Source: an uncultured Collinsella sp.
GTDB lineage: Bacteria; Actinomycetota; Coriobacteriia; Coriobacteriales; Coriobacteriaceae
Assembly (NCBI GenBank): GCA_900757235.1
Contig: CAAENB010000051.1
Span: 1 to 21,315 of the forward strand
Length of the DNA: 21,315 nucleotides
Reading direction: 5' to 3'
The notes under the pieces were generated by a model. It saw only the letters and a program-made list of their open reading frames with translations, was not told the DNA's origin and made no database searches. This document shows positions 15,053-21,315 of this stretch, piece by piece; position 1 is the first letter of the stretch; the number at the start of each line of letters is the position of its first letter. Position numbers and translations under genes: made by a program.

Positions 15053-15247
15053 CTAGACAAACAGCACGTGCGCGAGCAGCGCGCAAACGCACGCCGCGAC
15101 AAGCAGCGTCGCCACGATCGAGATCACGCGGTCGGCCATGTCCATGTTGGCACGGTTCGTCAAAAACCGATCTTCGGCGGCGTCAGCACGTGCCTCACGT
15201 ACCAGCTCGGCAATCACCTCGCGGCCATCAAGCATCTTTGCATCCAT
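15053..15247 (-). CDS. Small C-terminally anchored membrane protein (64 aa)
   Basis: A 64-residue protein with a charged N-terminal helix (about 8-40, LDGREVIAELVREARADAAEDRF, probably amphipathic or coiled) and a single hydrophobic span at 41-64 that runs to the C-terminus. The ATG at 15245-15247 has a strong Shine-Dalgarno (GGGGAGG, 6 bases away). An ATG ten codons earlier (15277) has a poorly placed site, so the shorter form is preferred. It starts 61 bases downstream of the kup stop on the same strand and before the terminator at 14958-15006, so it probably shares the kup transcript. I know no family for it. Position suggests an accessory or regulatory subunit of Kup or a partner for the KdpD-like sensor; this is inference. 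Confidence 0.65.
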   Translation of the reverse strand: MDAKMLDGREVIAELVREARADAAEDRFLTNRANMDMADRVISIVATLLVAACVCALLAHVLFV

Positions 15248-15308
15248 GTTTGCCTCCCCGGTCTCAATCTTGTCCATCGAAAACCAACTCCGTGCAACCT
15301 GTCGGCGC

Positions 15309-17336
15309 CTACGGCCGCTCGTTGGGGGCCAGACGCTGCATCTTGTTCACGGCCTTGAACTTGGTGAACAGCGGCACGTACTCAAAGCTCACGTTGGAGT
15401 TCTCCAGGCCATACCAACGCGCAGGCGTGCCGGCGGCGCGGCGGATGATGTACTTGAGCGTGATAGCCGTACGCTCGCTCGGCTCCACATCGCTTTCGGG
15501 CGCCAAAAGCTTACGGATCAGAACGAACTTGAACGTACCGATGTTGCCCGGATCCTTGTAGACCGAGTAGTCATGCGTCTGCGCCGGCAGCTCGCCGGTA
15601 GCAGCCAGGTCCTGAACGACCTGACGCAGGTAGGCATTGACGCGCTGGTTAATCTTGTAGCCCAGGTACAGATGCACGCGGAACACGTAGTCGGTGCCGA
15701 ACGTCTCGACCGAATAGGCAAAGGTATGCGGCTCGTCCATGGTCTCGACATTCACGAACCACCAGGCGCGGGCGCGCTTGGGATGCTTGTCCAAGATCGA
15801 GTAGACGATATCGCGGTCGATGTAGTCGGTATGGGTGTCCTTGGTCAGGTACACGACGTTGTCGCTCATGCGCTCGTAACGGTCGTCGTCGCGCAGGCGC
15901 TTGAGCTGCGGCAGGTAGCTGCGCAGCGGCAGCAGCGTAAACTGGCGCTGCTCAACAGCCGTACCGTTGTACCAGCACACCATGATACCCATGATGAGCG
16001 CGGCCATGAGGATGGTGAAATAGCCGCCGTGGAAGAACTTGGTGAGCGAGCTCACGAAGAAGAAGCCTTCGAGCAAAAGGAAGAAGGCCGCGAAGATCCA
16101 CGGCGCGACCTTGAGCTTGCGCTCCTCGTGCAGGTAGAAGAAGAGCAGCAGCGTGGTGCACATCATAGTCAGCGTAATGGCAAGGCCGTAGGCGGCTTCC
16201 ATATGCGCCGAGTTCTGGAACAGCAGCACCACAATGACGCAGCCCACGAGCATGACGTTGTTGACCATGGGGATGTAGAGCTGGCCCTTGGTCTCGGCAG
16301 GGTAGAAGACCTGCATGTGCGGCATGAGGTCCAGACGGCTGGCCTCGGACACCAGCGAGAATGCGCCGGTGATGAGCGCCTGCGAGGCAATGATGGCTGC
16401 GACGGTGGAAAGGCCGACGGCAAACGGGCGCAGGCCCGGGGCGAGCATCTGGTAGAACGGGTTGAGATCGGCAATGCCCATGAGCTCGGGGTTGGCAGCG
16501 TTGTTCATAAGCCAAGCGCCCTGGCCCATATAGGAAAGCAGCAGGCAGCACTTAACGAACGGCCAGGTAGCGTAGATGTTGCCGCGGCCGACGTGGCCCA
16601 TGTCGGAGTAGAGCGCCTCGGCACCGGTGGTGGCGAGGAAGCAGCTGCCCAGAATCATGATGCCCGCATGGTTGTTGGGGCTCAGCAAAAAGGCGATGCC
16701 GCGCACCGGGTTGAGGCACAGCAGCACGGCGGGGTGCTGGAGGACAAAGAACAGACCCGTACCGCCCAAGAACAGGAACCACAGCGTCATGATGGGGCCA
16801 AAGGCGTGACCGATCTTGGCCGTACCGATGCGCTGTACCAAGAAGAGCACGATGATGATGGCGAGCGTAATGGCGACGACGCGGCCCTGGTCATCGCCCA
16901 GCACGGCATGGACCGCCGGGATGGTGCGCAGGCCCTCGATGGCCGTGGTAACGGTAACGGCCGGCGTCAGGATGCCGTCGGCGAGCAGCGCGGCGCCACC
17001 CAGCATGGCGGGGATGATAAGCCACTTACCGCAGCGCTTGACCAGGCTGTACAGGGCAAAGATGCCGCCCTCACCATGGTTATCGGCGCGCAGCGAGATG
17101 AGCACATACTTGATGGTGGTCAGCAGCGTGACCGTCCACACGACAAGGGAGAGCGCGCCGAGCACGAACTCCTCCGTGACGCTTCCGATGCCGCCGTTGC
17201 CGGCAACGAGCGCCTTGGTTACATACATAGGGCTGGTGCCGATATCGCCGTACACCACGCCCAGCGTGACGAGCATCGCCGAGATGCTCACAGGAATCGC
17301 AGCGTGCGAGGCTGCCTCCTTGGCCTTTTGTTCCAT
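15309..17336 (-). CDS. kup: Kup-type potassium uptake protein
   Basis: A 675-residue member of the KUP/HAK/KT family, proton-coupled potassium importers. The signature GVVYGDIGTSPMY is at 26-38, DNHGEGGIFALYSL at about 85-98 and LLADGILTPAVTV at about 118-130. About 12 membrane spans fill the first two thirds; a cytosolic domain (about 455-675) closes the protein, with ARAWWFVNVETMDEPHTF-like and RIHLYLGYKI-like strands typical of the family. The start ATG at 17334-17336 has Shine-Dalgarno GGGAGG. An upstream in-frame TTG would place the ribosome site inside the gene and is rejected. With the small membrane protein and the KdpDE-like pair downstream, it forms a potassium cluster. The leader is short (about 30 bases) and holds no ydaO-type c-di-AMP riboswitch. 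Confidence 0.95.
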   Translation of the reverse strand: MEQKAKEAASHAAIPVSISAMLVTLGVVYGDIGTSPMYVTKALVAGNGGIGSVTEEFVLGALSLVVWTVTLLTTIKYVLISLRADNHGEGGIFALYSLVKRCGKWLIIPAMLGGAALLADGILTPAVTVTTAIEGLRTIPAVHAVLGDDQGRVVAITLAIIIVLFLVQRIGTAKIGHAFGPIMTLWFLFLGGTGLFFVLQHPAVLLCLNPVRGIAFLLSPNNHAGIMILGSCFLATTGAEALYSDMGHVGRGNIYATWPFVKCCLLLSYMGQGAWLMNNAANPELMGIADLNPFYQMLAPGLRPFAVGLSTVAAIIASQALITGAFSLVSEASRLDLMPHMQVFYPAETKGQLYIPMVNNVMLVGCVIVVLLFQNSAHMEAAYGLAITLTMMCTTLLLFFYLHEERKLKVAPWIFAAFFLLLEGFFFVSSLTKFFHGGYFTILMAALIMGIMVCWYNGTAVEQRQFTLLPLRSYLPQLKRLRDDDRYERMSDNVVYLTKDTHTDYIDRDIVYSILDKHPKRARAWWFVNVETMDEPHTFAYSVETFGTDYVFRVHLYLGYKINQRVNAYLRQVVQDLAATGELPAQTHDYSVYKDPGNIGTFKFVLIRKLLAPESDVEPSERTAITLKYIIRRAAGTPARWYGLENSNVSFEYVPLFTKFKAVNKMQRLAPNERP

Positions 17337-17371
17337 AAGCCGGTTTCCTCCCAACTTTAATGTTCGAAGGG

Positions 17372-17377
17372 ATTATA
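17372..17377 (-). promoter_or_regulatory. Candidate -10 box for kup
   Basis: Read leftward, CCTATAATCCC contains a perfect TATAAT 35 bases before the kup start codon. Upstream, TTCAAA with a 15-base spacer is the nearest -35-like match, which is weak. Confidence 0.5.
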
Positions 17378-17460
17378 GGTAATCGGCCCATGTTTGAATG
17401 CACTGTTTTCCCAGCTAGATAAAGATTTATACAGTCTTTAGACCACCGCGACGATATGGA

Positions 17461-17491
17461 ATGCGGCAAAGGGACTGTCCCTTTGCCGCAT
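17461..17491. repeat. Perfect 14-bp palindrome between nitroreductase and kup
   Basis: ATGCGGCAAAGGGA (17461-17474) pairs perfectly with TCCCTTTGCCGCAT (17478-17491) around CTG. It lies 3 bases past the nitroreductase stop and may act as its terminator, but the leftward tail (TCCATATCG) lacks a U-run. The core AAAGGGAC recurs in the terminator stem at 14969-15006, so it may be one copy of a dispersed repeat family. Confidence 0.65.
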
Positions 17492-17494
17492 CCG

Positions 17495-18367
17495 TCATTT
17501 TCCGAGCCAGTTTTTGAACCACCACTCCATGGAACGGCTCATCTCGGCCATAAAGGGGCTCGTGTGCTTGCGGGTGTAGATATCCACCACGCGCTCGCCC
17601 ACCTCGCGGGCATGTGGACGGAACATCGCGTCCATCTCGGCCACCTGTGCATCCATAGTCGCGGTATCGGCGCGGCGATAGCGCTCCTCGTGCACCAGGT
17701 TCACCACGGGATGTGCGATTGCCGGGCGCTCCTTGCGGGGCGTGCCGATGATGAGCATCGATAGCGGCATGGTATAGGGCGGCAGATCGAGCAGCTCGGC
17801 AACTTCCTCGGCGTTCTCCACGATGTCGCCAATGTAGCAGCTCCCCAGGCCCAGGGCCTCGGCGGCAACCACGGCGTTTTGCGCAGCGATCACGGCATCC
17901 TGGGCCGCGATGGCAAAGTCGCCCAAACCCGGCGCGCGGCGGGACGCCTTGCCCGTGCGCTCGACAAACTCGGGCTCAAAGCAGCCCACGTGCTCAAACA
18001 GATCGATCCACTTGGCATAGTCGACCACAAATATAAGTGCCCAGGGCGCCTTGGCGATCATGGGCTGGTGATCGCACAGGTCGGCCAGACGATCGAGCGT
18101 AGCCTGCTCGCGAATGCTCACGATGGAATACATCATCATGGCGCCCGCCGACGGCGCGCGACTCGCCGCATGCAAGATCGCCGCCCGCTGCTCGTCGGTC
18201 ACCGCCACGGGATGGTCATCGTCATCGCGCGCAAAGGCACGCGTAGACGAGCGATGCTCCAAGATGTCCAGCACCGCATTGCCCGTAGTCTCGACCGGAT
18301 AGCCGTACATATCCACGCCCGCAGCTCCGCCGCCGCCCATGTCCGCCTTGCAAACCTGCTCGCTCAT
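17495..18367 (-). CDS. Nitroreductase-family FMN oxidoreductase
   Basis: A 290-residue flavoprotein of the nitroreductase superfamily, which uses NAD(P)H and FMN to reduce nitro compounds, quinones or related acceptors. FMN-contact motifs are HRSSTRAF (about 38-45) and SRAPSAGAMMMYSI near 69-82, with GLGSCYIGDI near 173-182 and the LIIGTPRKERP strand after it. An N-terminal stretch of about 25 residues rich in glycine precedes the domain, and about 60 extra C-terminal residues (RPHAREVGERVVDIY onward) exceed the usual end. The start ATG has a moderate Shine-Dalgarno (GAGGGTAGGG). It is transcribed divergently from the LtaS-like gene. The physiological substrate cannot be read from sequence. 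Confidence 0.9.
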   Translation of the reverse strand: MSEQVCKADMGGGGAAGVDMYGYPVETTGNAVLDILEHRSSTRAFARDDDDHPVAVTDEQRAAILHAASRAPSAGAMMMYSIVSIREQATLDRLADLCDHQPMIAKAPWALIFVVDYAKWIDLFEHVGCFEPEFVERTGKASRRAPGLGDFAIAAQDAVIAAQNAVVAAEALGLGSCYIGDIVENAEEVAELLDLPPYTMPLSMLIIGTPRKERPAIAHPVVNLVHEERYRRADTATMDAQVAEMDAMFRPHAREVGERVVDIYTRKHTSPFMAEMSRSMEWWFKNWLGK

Positions 18368-18476
18368 CGCCCTACCCTCGCCATTTCTTTAAGAAGCCTT
18401 TACGTTTCCGTGTAATTCCCGTCCATTATCGCGCAGGTCGCCACTACATTGCGCCACGCCGCCACACGTGCGCGTT

Positions 18477-18507
18477 ATTATGGCTGGTTGTTGTACGCAG
18501 CCGTCAA
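18477..18507 (-). promoter_or_regulatory. Candidate promoter for the nitroreductase gene
   Basis: Read leftward, TTGACG (18502-18507) and CATAAT (18477-18482) are separated by 19 bases, slightly long. Both boxes match five of six consensus bases. The predicted leader is about 100 bases. No comparable promoter was found for the rightward LtaS-like gene within the same 214-base gap. Confidence 0.4.
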
Positions 18508-18581
18508 ATGCTGCGCATATCTTGGTAACAATCGGGTAAACCCCCGCTTTCGTAGGTTTTAAGTTTGTGAGGAGTCTCAGC

Positions 18582-20882
18582 ATGTTCGCTGCCGCCATCT
18601 CGCTCGTCGGTCTTGCGGCGACCGTCTACCTTGTCTTGCGCGAGGCCAAGGCCATTCGCGCACAGTCGGGCACCGTTGCCAAAAGCGCTCTTGGGTGGAG
18701 CGTCGCCTTCGGCCTGTTCCAGCTCTTTTTGACCATTTGGGGCGCCATTGGCCTCGTCGCCCAAAACGAGCCGCTCGCCTTTGTGATGCTCATCCTGACC
18801 AACGCCATCCTCACCGGCTGCGCTTGGGCCAGCATCGCCCGCGACCGCATCGCCCCGCGCGTCTTTGCATTCGCCTCCGCCGACACTCCCGCCCCCACTG
18901 GCAAGCTCGCCCGCCTGCGCGGCGCCTTTGTGGGCAAACCGCTCGTCGCCGCCGTCCTGTGCCTGCTGCTCGCCGGCGTCTTTGCGCTGCTGGGCATGGA
19001 AGTCTCGTCCAACCACGACTTTACCTGGGTCTATCCCCTGTGCATCCTGCTCGAATGGGCCATTATCACCGTGCTCATGACCGGCTTGTTCTTCCTATTC
19101 CAGCGCCACGGCGCAGCTCCCGCGGTCCTGGCCTTTGCCCTCTTTGTCCTGGGCATTGCCGAGTTCTTCGTCATCACGTTTAAATCCATGCCCATCCAGC
19201 CGGGCGACCTTTCGGCCATCTCCACCGCCGCCGCGGTCGCCGGCAACGGCTACACCTTCTCCATCTCGCTGTTCTGCGTGTTGTCCATGGGCTTTACCGC
19301 CATCGCCATGCTGCTATGCGAGTACGCCGGCCTGGTGGCGCCGCACCGTCAGAAGGGTGCCGCCAACGCCAAGCGCATGCTGCTCACCAACCTGCTCGTG
19401 GCCGTGCTGTGCCTGGGCGGCGTAACCGCGCATGTCACGCTCATCGACTACTACAACACCCTCGGCATCACCGTCTACACCTGGCGCCCGCTCGAGAGCT
19501 ACTGGCGCGAGGGCTACCTGCCCGCTTTCATTAGCGCAGCGCAGTCCATCAAGCCGCCCAAACCCGCCGACTACTCCGTCGACGATACCAAGGCCACGCT
19601 CAAAAAGTACGCCAAGGCCTACGACAAGTCCGACGCGGCCAAGAGCGACGAGCGCGCCGCCGCAAAGGAGCAATTCGACAGCGAGAAGCCCACGGTCATC
19701 GCCATCATGAACGAGACCTTCTCCGACCTGTCGATCTATCAGAACATGCGCGCCGGCTACGAGGGCCCGCAGTACTTTAAGAGCCTGTCCAACTGCCTCA
19801 GCCGCGGCAAACTCTACGTGAGCGCCTACGGCGGCGGTACCGCCAATACCGAGTTTGAGTTTATGACCGGCAACTCCATGGCCAACCTGGGCTCGGGCGT
19901 GTATCCCTACACCATCTACAACATGGAAACGACCGGGAACCTGGCAGAGCAGTTCAAATCGCTCGGCTATTCCACCACGGCCATGCACCCCAACCACGCG
20001 ACCAACTGGAACCGCGAGAACGTCTATAAGGACTTTGGCTTTGACCAGTTCCTGTCCATCAACGACTTCCAGGGCGCCGATACCCTGCGCGGCATGGTGA
20101 CCGACCAGGCAACCTACGACAAGATTCTTGAGCTGCTCGACCAGAACGCCGACCCGCAGTTCATCTTCGACGTGACCATGCAGAACCACTCGGGCTACGA
20201 CACGGGCCTGCTGCCGGTCGACAAGCAGATGCACCTGAACATCGACACGACCGACCTGGACGCCAAGACCGTCGAGGACGGCACGCTCTCCGATGTCGAC
20301 GAGTATGTCTCGTGCATCGAGCAGTCCGATCAGGCGCTGCGCTACTTCCTCAACGCCCTGAGCAAGCTCGACCGTAAGGTGGTCGTGGTGTTCTGGGGCG
20401 ACCATCAGCCGTTCTTCCCGTCCAAGTTCAATGACAAGTGGTTTACCGGCGAGGACGACGCCACACACCAGGAACGTCTGTGGCAGACCGACTACATCAT
20501 CTGGGCCAACTACGACGTTGCCGGTTGCGACCAGACGAGTGAGGTCGACGACCTGTCCACCAACTACCTGTCCACCCAGCTGATGCAGCTGATCGGCGCA
20601 CCGCTGACCGACTACCAGAAGGCGCATATGACATTGCGCGACTCGCTGCCCGCCATCAACTCCGTCGGCTACGAGGACGCCAGCCTGCGCTGGGCGCTCT
20701 CCTCCAACGTCACCGGTGACGACGCCGCTGCCGCAGCCGCCACCAAGGCGCGCGAGGATTACGCCAAGATGCAGTACTACGAGATGTTCCGCGACGGCAA
20801 GAACGTGTATACCGAGCACTTCCAGACCGAGGCCAACGAGACCGACCCCAACCTGGCGCCGGGTACGACCAAGATCAAGTAG
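18582..20882 (+). CDS. LtaS-family phosphoglycerol transferase-like membrane protein
   Basis: A 766-residue protein with an N-terminal membrane part (about seven or eight spans, residues 1-300) and an extracellular sulfatase-fold domain (about 368-700). Metal and catalytic residues fit the LtaS/MdoB phosphoglycerol-transferase family: Glu378 in IMNETFSDLS, the probable threonine nucleophile Thr420 in GGGTANTEFEFMTGNS, QNHSGYD at 535-540, and Asp607-His608 in FWGDHQP. Such enzymes move phosphoglycerol from phosphatidylglycerol onto a surface polymer or glycolipid. A lysine/alanine/aspartate-rich linker (about 328-368) joins the two parts. The ATG at 18582 has Shine-Dalgarno GGAG eight bases away. 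The product could be a lipoteichoic-acid-like polymer or decoration of another glycan; the sequence does not decide which. Confidence 0.9.
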   Translation: MFAAAISLVGLAATVYLVLREAKAIRAQSGTVAKSALGWSVAFGLFQLFLTIWGAIGLVAQNEPLAFVMLILTNAILTGCAWASIARDRIAPRVFAFASADTPAPTGKLARLRGAFVGKPLVAAVLCLLLAGVFALLGMEVSSNHDFTWVYPLCILLEWAIITVLMTGLFFLFQRHGAAPAVLAFALFVLGIAEFFVITFKSMPIQPGDLSAISTAAAVAGNGYTFSISLFCVLSMGFTAIAMLLCEYAGLVAPHRQKGAANAKRMLLTNLLVAVLCLGGVTAHVTLIDYYNTLGITVYTWRPLESYWREGYLPAFISAAQSIKPPKPADYSVDDTKATLKKYAKAYDKSDAAKSDERAAAKEQFDSEKPTVIAIMNETFSDLSIYQNMRAGYEGPQYFKSLSNCLSRGKLYVSAYGGGTANTEFEFMTGNSMANLGSGVYPYTIYNMETTGNLAEQFKSLGYSTTAMHPNHATNWNRENVYKDFGFDQFLSINDFQGADTLRGMVTDQATYDKILELLDQNADPQFIFDVTMQNHSGYDTGLLPVDKQMHLNIDTTDLDAKTVEDGTLSDVDEYVSCIEQSDQALRYFLNALSKLDRKVVVVFWGDHQPFFPSKFNDKWFTGEDDATHQERLWQTDYIIWANYDVAGCDQTSEVDDLSTNYLSTQLMQLIGAPLTDYQKAHMTLRDSLPAINSVGYEDASLRWALSSNVTGDDAAAAAATKAREDYAKMQYYEMFRDGKNVYTEHFQTEANETDPNLAPGTTKIK

Positions 20883-20902
20883 CGGGTCGCTCATAACTGA
20901 AA

Positions 20903-21032
20903 CGTCTGTCCGGGCGGAGGCATATAAGGTTCCCTGCTCGGACAGTCCTGCGCAAGACGGAGGCCACATTAAGTGGCCTCCTTTGCGTGCGGAACTCGCG
21001 ATGAACCTTATATGCCTCCGCCCGGACAGACG
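20903..21032. repeat. 130-bp element with perfect 30-bp inverted ends
   Basis: Bases 20903-20932 and 21003-21032 are exact reverse complements over 30 bases (CGTCTGTCCGGGCGGAGGCA at the outer end of the left copy). The 70-base centre contains its own terminator-like hairpin (20959-20981). There is no coding capacity and no clear target-site duplication at the flanks. It may be a MITE-like or REP-like mobile repeat, a compound terminator of the LtaS-like gene, or an invertible segment. It starts 20 bases after that gene's stop codon. Confidence 0.8.
20959..20984 (+). terminator. Terminator-like hairpin inside the inverted-repeat element
   Basis: GGAGGCCAC (20959-20967) and GTGGCCTCC (20973-20981) form a 9-bp perfect stem around ATTAA, followed by TTTGCG. 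Outer bases CGCAA and TTGCG can extend the stem past an internal loop. It lies 77 bases after the LtaS-like stop. The T-run is short, so termination may be partial. Confidence 0.6.
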
Positions 21033-21088
21033 CCTTGTTGTTGGAGCACGGCTTGTCATGGGGGTATCCGCTGAACATATATAAGTTG

Positions 21089-21113
21089 AAGGCCACGTCA
21101 TGTGGCCTTTTTT
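21089..21113 (+). terminator. Rho-independent terminator
   Basis: AAGGCCAC (21089-21096) and GTGGCCTT (21102-21109) form an 8-bp stem with loop GTCAT, followed directly by a run of six T (21108-21113). It is the best terminator on the plus strand after the LtaS-like gene. Its 34-base surround (21090-21123) matches 20961-20994 at 27 of 34 positions, so the two hairpins are related copies. Confidence 0.8.
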
Positions 21114-21146
21114 GCATCCGGAAGCCGTATCCCAGAATTCACGTCC

Positions 21147-21200
21147 GGAATGGGATGCAGTTTCCGCTTACGGCCCCGTTGGGAAACTGTATCCCATTCC
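21147..21200. repeat. Imperfect 19-bp palindrome
   Basis: GGAATGGGATGCAGTTTCC (21147-21165) pairs with GGAAACTGTATCCCATTCC (21182-21200) with one G.U wobble and a 16-base loop. A third segment, GTATCCCA at 21127-21134, can instead pair with TGGGATGC at 21151-21158, so two structures are mutually exclusive. It may be a dispersed REP-like repeat or part of a leader RNA. Confidence 0.65.
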
Positions 21201-21315
21201 AAAGCCAAATTCCGGGGGTGACGCATAATTTCTTTCGCAAATTGACAACCGCATAGCGGAACACGGCCCGCGCCCCGTCATATGATTTCTAGCGGCTAAA
21301 CAACAAATCAACGAC
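21201..21315. other. No gene seen at the right edge
   Basis: Together with the repeats above this completes the gene-free stretch 20883-21315. A TTGACA at 21242-21247 has no -10 at a workable distance; TATGAT at 21281-21286 could be a -10 for a gene beyond the window, but its -35 (GGAACA) is weak. Nothing else can be supported. Confidence 0.5.

Noticed and set aside
15138..17360. A 740-codon open frame on the plus strand opposite kup
   Set aside because: It mirrors the strongly supported Kup protein, is rich in His, Asp, Glu and Arg as expected of an antisense frame in high-GC DNA, and has no recognisable domain.
17337..17494. A c-di-AMP (ydaO-type) riboswitch in the kup leader
   Set aside because: The predicted leader is only about 30 bases and the rest of the gap holds one simple palindrome, too little for that riboswitch.
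19314..21101. A 595-codon open frame on the minus strand opposite the LtaS-like gene
   Set aside because: It is the antisense of a gene with clear catalytic motifs; its composition is valine- and glycine-rich without domains, and it starts inside the inverted-repeat element.
21242..21247. Consensus TTGACA as a promoter -35
   Set aside because: The bases 17 further on are GC-rich (GGCCCG), and the nearest TATGAT is 33 bases away.
21035..21256. A 73-codon plus-strand frame in the right-edge repeats
   Set aside because: It runs straight through the terminator at 21089-21113 and the palindrome at 21147-21200, and has no Shine-Dalgarno sequence.
1..21315. CRISPR arrays, tRNA or rRNA genes, insertion-sequence transposases
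   Set aside because: No regularly spaced direct repeats, no tRNA-like cloverleaf in the intergenic gaps, and no transposase motifs in any supported frame.

Overview
The window looks like chromosome of a high-GC gut actinobacterium of class Coriobacteriia, most likely Collinsella. This is inferred from the gene content (mannose-family PTS operon, RpiR regulator, short KdpD plus Kup, LtaS-like sulfatase-fold protein), the base composition and the repetitive intergenic hairpins. There is no rRNA or other marker here to prove it.

Positions 1-9489 hold a sugar-utilisation locus bordered on the left by a decayed gene. A HAD phosphatase gene at 34-303 has lost its N-terminal half. Next to it ends a leftward run of eight genes that starts near 7448: MFS permease, class II ketose-bisphosphate aldolase, mannose/fructose/sorbose-type PTS EIIA, EIIB, EIIC and EIID, aldo/keto reductase, and an alpha/beta-hydrolase esterase, closed by a strong hairpin terminator at about 403-443. 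Divergent from it are an RpiR-type regulator (7749-8612) and a complete Cof-type HAD phosphatase (8662-9489). The 300-base divergent gap carries several TGAAA/TTTCA half-sites and one 25-base palindrome, a likely operator region. The set suggests a pathway for an esterified or otherwise modified sugar or polyol: de-esterification, redox adjustment, PTS phosphorylation and aldol cleavage. The substrate cannot be read from the sequence, and no dedicated kinase or isomerase is present.

Positions 9542-12501 hold a 49-residue membrane protein on the minus strand and a long RlmKL-type 23S rRNA methyltransferase. Its RlmK half looks intact, but its RlmL half has lost both the usual SAM-binding glycine motif and the NPPY catalytic motif.

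Positions 12597-17336 form a potassium-homeostasis cluster read leftward: Kup potassium transporter, a 64-residue single-span membrane protein, a terminator, a KdpD-like histidine kinase without the usual N-terminal KdpD and Usp domains, and a KdpE-like response regulator. Beyond it lie a nitroreductase (minus) and a divergent LtaS-family phosphoglycerol-transferase-like membrane protein (plus).

Positions 20883-21315 have no credible gene. They are dense in secondary structure: a 130-base element with perfect 30-base inverted ends, two related terminator hairpins, and another long imperfect palindrome. Similar long hairpins, two of which share an AAAGGGAC core, sit in other intergenic gaps at 12507, 14969 and 17461. 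They look like dispersed REP-like repeats, some of them used as terminators.
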